Shown here piece by piece: positions 6,845 through 10,886 of a stretch of 10,886 bases of DNA. Below the pieces are notes generated by a model. That model did no database searches, was not told the origin of the DNA, and worked only from the letters and a program-made list of their open reading frames with translations. Source of the DNA: Pseudomonadota bacterium (GTDB lineage Bacteria > Pseudomonadota > Alphaproteobacteria > Micropepsales > Micropepsaceae); NCBI GenBank assembly GCA_025360685.1, contig JANYBR010000108.1, positions 1 through 10,886 of the forward strand, written 5' to 3'. Both the position numbers and the translations under genes were made by a program. The stretch's first letter is position 1. Each line of letters begins with the position of its first letter.

Positions 6845-7286
6845 GCGGCGCCAAGACTTATCCAACAGTGCCACTGCGCAATCTCCTGCGTTGCCGCGGT
6901 CAATCCGCGCCAAGTGTGGCTCGTAGTGTGGGATAACCCTTGCTCGTTAAATTTTTTTCGAAATTTCTGTCGTAAATGTCCAGCTTGCACTTGAACCGTC
7001 ACGGTCAAATCACCAATTCCGCTATATCCCGACATTTGCGAACAACGTGAAGCGCCGATCGCGTTCGCGCACGACGAGCGCAACAACAGGTGCCGAAGTC
7101 GCGGCCTGCAACATTGAACCGAGAGTAACGCCGTAAGACTTACAGACGAACAAGACAATGAGTTGTTTTACAGACGTAAAGAAGAAACGGTGACCGCAAG
7201 GCTGCAAATCGCAGCCACTTGTGGTCCTGCCTCGCACACCCAATGCATATCCACGGTCAGTGCACGCGGGCCGTGGAGCGTTCGCT
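6845..7286. other. 442-base region without a convincing gene
   Basis: This stretch is more AT-rich than its surroundings, notably TTAAATTTTTTTCGAAATTT around 6947-6966. It contains an imperfect dyad (6991-7008), a perfect 11-base palindrome GTAAGACTTAC (7133-7143) and a direct repeat TTACAGACG (7140-7148 and 7168-7176). The few open frames are short, overlap one another, and resemble nothing I know. It probably holds the end of the lysozyme transcript and the promoter of the PAP2 gene, but I see no clear -35/-10 pair and no GC-rich hairpin followed by a T-run. Confidence 0.5.
6991..7008. promoter_or_regulatory. Imperfect inverted repeat, possible operator
   Basis: TTGA-A-CCGT, a central C, then ACGG-TCAA gives two 8-base complementary arms with one extra A in the left arm. 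It lies in the gap between the lysozyme and PAP2 genes, upstream of PAP2. The symmetry suits a dimeric DNA-binding protein, but the single occurrence and the bulge make it weak evidence. Confidence 0.25.
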
Positions 7287-8297
7287 GTGCCCGGGGAAGT
7301 CGATGGACAAGTACGGGGCGCGACCTTGGCAAGCATCGGCGCCAACTTCGGAGCCATCGCGTTCGCGCGCGCTGGTCTTGAGCGGGTCCTGCGTTGGTGC
7401 GTTGCTCTGGCGAACGCGGAGCACACGCTCCCCGTCGCTTCGGTTGCCGGAATAGTCATCGCAAGCCTTGTGTGGAACGCACGCACGGGACTGACATTTG
7501 TGCCGGCGCTGCCGCCGGCAACTCTGTTGATCGTCACGTTAGCGTTTTTCGTGATTGCGGTGCTTTTTTCGACCGTTTGGTTGCATCGCGTAATCGTAGA
7601 GCTGGCAATTTACTTCGGTTTGTGGGGGATCTTTCCGATCTTCGCCATCAGGCTGAACTATCTGGCCGCGACGTTGAACTTTCCGCTGCAGGACACGCTG
7701 TTCGCCCGCGCGGACTCGGCCTTGGGGTTCGACTGGCACACCTGGGCAAGTCTTGCGTGGTCGCATCCCGCACTCATCAACGTTCTAATTCTGTGCTACC
7801 GGAGCAACATCTACCAGCCGCTCATCCTTGTATTGGCATTTGCGCTCTGGGGACCGCGCGGGCGCAATCGCGAGCTCCTGACGGCGACGGTGCTTGCGTC
7901 TTTACTAACGGTGGCGATCTCGGCAGTTCTGCCCGCCTTTGGTCCGTCCAAGGCCTACGGCATCGCCAGCGCATGGGACCCCGTTCTCGCTGCGTTGCGC
8001 GCAGGAAGTCATATGCCTTTGCGGTATGTCGGTATTGTTACCTTTCCGTCGTTCCATGCCAGTATGGCGGTGATACTGGCGGCCTCGATGCGTGGCTATC
8101 GCTACGGGTTTGTCGCGGCGGTGATTGTCAACAGCTTGATGCTTCTTGCAACGGTGCCAATCGGCTATCACTATTTCGCAGACGTAATAGCCGGGTGCGC
8201 GATTGGTTTTGGTTCTCTCTACGTGGCGCATCTGGCCGCGAATCGAACCAAGGCATTCGTGCACCGGCTTCAGTACGAAGGCAGCGCCGAACCATAA
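7287..8297 (+). CDS. PAP2 superfamily integral membrane protein (Aur1/Ipt1-like subgroup)
   Basis: PAP2 proteins are membrane phosphatases or phosphotransferases acting on lipid phosphates such as phosphatidate, undecaprenyl diphosphate or inositol phospholipids. With the start chosen here the protein has 336 residues and six to eight hydrophobic segments (for example PATLLIVTLAFFVIAVLF and YGFVAAVIVNSLMLLATVPI). The second PAP2 motif is FPSFHAS (His257) and the third is GYHYFADVIAG (His295, Asp299), so the catalytic His/Asp set is present. The classical KxxxxxxRP first motif is replaced by LPAFGPSKAYG, which fits the Aur1/Ipt1-like subgroup. The substrate cannot be read from sequence. The start is uncertain: GTG 7287 has GGAG eight bases upstream; GTG 7221 and TTG 7326 are alternatives. 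Its codons are less GC-rich than those of erpA or xthA, hinting at separate acquisition. It may share a cell-envelope role with the lysozyme upstream. Confidence 0.82.
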   Translation: MPGEVDGQVRGATLASIGANFGAIAFARAGLERVLRWCVALANAEHTLPVASVAGIVIASLVWNARTGLTFVPALPPATLLIVTLAFFVIAVLFSTVWLHRVIVELAIYFGLWGIFPIFAIRLNYLAATLNFPLQDTLFARADSALGFDWHTWASLAWSHPALINVLILCYRSNIYQPLILVLAFALWGPRGRNRELLTATVLASLLTVAISAVLPAFGPSKAYGIASAWDPVLAALRAGSHMPLRYVGIVTFPSFHASMAVILAASMRGYRYGFVAAVIVNSLMLLATVPIGYHYFADVIAGCAIGFGSLYVAHLAANRTKAFVHRLQYEGSAEP

Positions 8298-8317
8298 GGT
8301 CGCGAGACTTCCTGTGG

Positions 8318-8343
8318 TATAACTCACTAACCGTTAAAGTGAG
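8318..8343 (+). promoter_or_regulatory. Candidate xthA -10 box with overlapping inverted repeat
   Basis: TATAAC (8318-8323) is a strong -10 match, but no good -35 lies 16-18 bases before it. CTCACT (8323-8328) and AGTGAG (8338-8343) form an inverted repeat with a nine-base spacer just downstream. The right arm also supplies the only Shine-Dalgarno-like bases before the xthA ATG, so the hairpin could hide the ribosome-binding site, or the dyad could be an operator. Confidence 0.35.
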
Positions 8344-8350
8344 CTGCGCC

Positions 8351-9136
8351 ATGAAAATTGCCACCTGGAACGTGAACTCCGTCCGCAGCCGGGTGGAGAA
8401 CGTGGCCGCTTGGCTGAAGGAAGCCTCGCCCGACGTCGTCTGCCTGCAGGAATTGAAATGCACTGACGACCAGTTCCCGAAGGAGGCCTTCGAGAGCCTG
8501 GGCTATAATTGCGCCGTACACGGACAAAAGACCTATAACGGTGTCGCCATCCTGTCCAAGCGGCCGATGGAGGATGTCACTCCTCGCCTGCCCGGCGGCG
8601 ACACTACGGACGACCATGCGCGTTACATCGAGGCCATGGTGCCGGGCGACAAGGGCGTCGTGCGGGTCGGTTCGATCTACGCGCCGAATGGCAATCCGAT
8701 CGGCACGGACAAGTTCGCTTACAAGTTGGCCTGGCTCAAGCGGCTGAATTCACACGCCAAGGAGTTGCTCGCGCTGGAGGAACCCGTCGCGCTCATGGGC
8801 GACTACAACGTCATCCCGCAGCCGGAGGATTGCTACGATCCCAAAGCCTGGATGGAAGACGCGCTCTACCAGCCGGAGTCGCGCGCGGCACTGCGCCGCG
8901 TGGAGTATCTCGGCTACACCGATGCGTTCCGCGCCTGCGATCCGCAGCCGAACCAGTACACATTCTGGGACTACCAGGCCGGGGCCTGGCAGAAGGATCA
9001 CGGCATCCGCATCGACCACATTCTATTGTCGCCGCAAGCCGCCGATCACCTCAAGCGCTGCGCCATCGACAAGCATGTCCGCGGCCGCGAGAAACCGTCG
9101 GATCACGTGCCGGTATGGTGCGAGTTGGAGATTTGA
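8351..9136 (+). CDS. xthA: Exodeoxyribonuclease III
   Basis: Exonuclease III is a base-excision-repair enzyme: it cuts 5' of abasic sites and removes nucleotides and blocking groups from DNA 3' ends, using Mg2+ or Mn2+. The 261-residue protein is standard length for the Xth branch of the endonuclease/exonuclease/phosphatase fold. Key residues are all visible: Asn7 in TWNVNSVR, Glu34 in LQELK, Tyr110 in SIYAPNG, Asp151 and Asn153 in MGDYNVIP, Asp222 in RIDHILLS, and Asp251-His252 in PSDHVPVW. The ATG at 8351 is the natural start, directly before KIATWNVNS. The frame is open upstream through the PAP2 region, but that is an out-of-frame shadow and not a fusion. The gene follows PAP2 by 53 bases and has its own candidate -10 box. 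A hairpin spans its stop codon. Confidence 0.96.
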   Translation: MKIATWNVNSVRSRVENVAAWLKEASPDVVCLQELKCTDDQFPKEAFESLGYNCAVHGQKTYNGVAILSKRPMEDVTPRLPGGDTTDDHARYIEAMVPGDKGVVRVGSIYAPNGNPIGTDKFAYKLAWLKRLNSHAKELLALEEPVALMGDYNVIPQPEDCYDPKAWMEDALYQPESRAALRRVEYLGYTDAFRACDPQPNQYTFWDYQAGAWQKDHGIRIDHILLSPQAADHLKRCAIDKHVRGREKPSDHVPVWCELEI

Positions 9137-9155
9137 GAAAAGCGCAATTTCTCAA
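9133..9155 (+). terminator. Hairpin across the xthA stop codon
   Basis: TTGAGAAA (9133-9140) pairs perfectly with TTTCTCAA (9148-9155) around the seven-base loop AGCGCAA. The stop codon TGA (9134-9136) lies inside the left arm. The stem is AT-rich and has no T-run after it, but it abuts a strong GC palindrome at 9156, so the two together may end or protect the xthA transcript. Confidence 0.45.
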
Positions 9156-9286
9156 TGTCATGGCCCGCCGGAGTGCGGGCCACCCAGGTGGGCGAACTCT
9201 CGGTAAAACAAAATTTGGCTGCGACCCGATCTTTAGATAATTCCGCCCTGCGTCACCTGGGCGGCCCGGATTCCCGGGCCGTGACA
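9156..9286. repeat. Palindromic cloverleaf-like element, copy 2 (131 bp)
   Basis: Ends TGTCATGGCCC (9156-9166) and GGGCCGTGACA (9276-9286) are inverted repeats, 10 of 11 complementary. Inside are two hairpins: TGGCCCGC/GCGGGCCA (9161-9168/9175-9182) and CGGCCCGG/CCGGGCCG (9262-9269/9274-9281, loop ATTC). CCCAGGTG (9183-9190) is the exact complement of CACCTGGG (9254-9261), closing a central arm around 63 bases; extended, GGGCCACCCAGGTG and CACCTGGGCGGCCC match in 13 of 14 positions. Terminal, hairpin and central motifs correspond one-to-one with the copy at 814-920. It separates convergent xthA and the histidine-phosphatase gene. No coding content. Confidence 0.7.
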
Positions 9287-9319
9287 ATTGAGTGAGTGCA
9301 GGCGCACATGCAGCCGCCC

Positions 9320-10051
9320 CTAAACCCGAACGTCCTTGATGTCGCGCTGCATGATGGTCTCCAGACTCGTGAGATTCATGCCGTGCTTGAGATAGTTGTG
9401 CGGCGTGATGTTCACGGCCTTCAACAGCGCACGGCGCACCCCGCCGGTGCCGCCCAGATCGAAGTCGATGATGTTGACGCAAGCGGTGTCCTGTTCGAAC
9501 GAACTCATCGCCATGAGCCCTGCCCCGCAGGCCCAGCTGAGCAGCACGCGGTTGATGCCTTCATGCGCCACGACGAGCGCGGTGTGCCAGTCGTTCGACT
9601 CGAGCAGCCGTTCGATGCCGCGCACGGCCCTCTCCTGCGCAGCGGCGAAGACTTCGCCGCCCTCATGGTTGGTGGCGCCTGGTTCGTGCGCGCGGGCAAA
9701 GTAGGAATTCATCGCCGCGATCAATTCGTCGCGGCTTTGCACCGGAGGCAACGTGCCGCCGCGCAATTCGATCAAGTCTGCATCGACCTCGAGTTTGGGT
9801 GCGTCCTTGACGAATGACAGTACGATCTCGGCCGTCTCGCGCGTCCGCGGTAGACCCGAACAAACCGCGCGCTCGAACGTGACATGCGACAGCGCCCTGC
9901 CCGCGGCTTCTGCTTCGCTTCGCCCGCGTTCGGTGAGCGGCACGGAATGCAAGTCGCCGGTCGCGCGCACTTTCGGCGCGAAGTAGTCGACATGGCCGTG
10001 GCGCATCAGATAGAGGCGCCGGCGCGAAACGGTTCCTGGTAGCGCCCGCAT
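9320..10051 (-). CDS. Histidine phosphatase (phosphoglycerate mutase-like) family protein
   Basis: Members of this superfamily transfer phosphate through a phospho-histidine intermediate; they include broad-specificity phosphatases, cofactor-dependent phosphoglycerate mutases and SixA-type enzymes. The 243-residue protein has the nucleophile motif LMRHGHVDY (Arg17, His18, Gly19), CSGLPRTRETAE with a phosphate-binding Arg near 69, Glu95 in LIELRGG as probable proton donor, and the second catalytic His163 in VVAHEGINRVLL. No signal peptide or membrane segment is evident, so it is likely cytoplasmic. The sequence does not fix the substrate, and the lack of clear PGM-specific signatures makes a glycolytic mutase unlikely. 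The ATG lies only 5 bases after the racemase stop, without a good ribosome-binding site, suggesting a two-gene operon with coupled translation. The palindromic element at 9156-9286 lies downstream. Confidence 0.88.
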   Translation of the reverse strand: MRALPGTVSRRRLYLMRHGHVDYFAPKVRATGDLHSVPLTERGRSEAEAAGRALSHVTFERAVCSGLPRTRETAEIVLSFVKDAPKLEVDADLIELRGGTLPPVQSRDELIAAMNSYFARAHEPGATNHEGGEVFAAAQERAVRGIERLLESNDWHTALVVAHEGINRVLLSWACGAGLMAMSSFEQDTACVNIIDFDLGGTGGVRRALLKAVNITPHNYLKHGMNLTSLETIMQRDIKDVRV

Positions 10052-10056
10052 GGAGA

Positions 10057-10886
<830 letters not shown>

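Noticed and set aside
6934..6960. Rho-independent terminator (GGGATAACCC followed by a T-run)
   Set aside because: The stem is only three base pairs and the T-run is separated from it by more than ten bases.
7022..7537. 171-codon minus-strand frame in the gap before PAP2
   Set aside because: It overlaps the start of the PAP2 gene antisense, is rich in Arg, Pro, Thr and Ala with no recognisable motif, and has no clear ribosome-binding site.
6230..8297. Prophage remnant (lysozyme as endolysin)
   Set aside because: No holin, spanin, structural, integrase or regulatory phage genes; the lysozyme has an export signal and PAP2 is not a phage lysis gene.
7394..9136. A 580-codon open frame that could be read as an xthA fusion protein
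   Set aside because: Only the last 261 codons (from 8351) are exonuclease III; the upstream part is out of frame with the clear PAP2 coding sequence and is compositionally a shadow.

Overview
The window looks like an ordinary chromosomal segment of a GC-rich alphaproteobacterium. The main evidence is a conserved block: erpA divergent from dgt, followed by a SPOR-domain protein, nagZ, scpA and scpB. I cannot name the genus. Every substantial coding frame belongs to a recognisable family. I found no tRNA, rRNA, CRISPR array, transposase or integrase.

Layout. The window opens inside rnd (RNase D, + strand, 5' end missing), whose stop codon lies in a hairpin. A 107-bp palindromic repeat then separates rnd from the convergent minus-strand operon dgt > SPOR protein > nagZ > scpA > scpB (5648 down to 952). 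nagZ/scpA and scpA/scpB each overlap by 4 bases (ATGA), so translation is probably coupled. The operon joins dNTP turnover, septal peptidoglycan binding, peptidoglycan recycling and chromosome condensation, all tied to growth and division. Divergent from dgt is erpA (Fe-S cluster insertion). On the + strand follow a secreted GH24 lysozyme-like protein, a 442-bp region without a convincing gene, a polytopic PAP2-family membrane protein, and xthA (exonuclease III).

A hairpin on the xthA stop codon is followed directly by a second, 131-bp palindromic element with the same architecture as the first. Beyond it, on the minus strand, are a histidine-phosphatase gene and an alpha-methylacyl-CoA racemase gene that runs off the window end.

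The most interesting points are: the two cloverleaf-like palindromic elements, each between convergent genes and each preceded by a stop-codon hairpin; the lysozyme/PAP2 pair, which looks like an insertion between erpA and xthA; the lysozyme's apparent loss of two residues of the usual GH24 catalytic triad; and the short dgt-scpB operon. I see no convincing undescribed multi-gene system.
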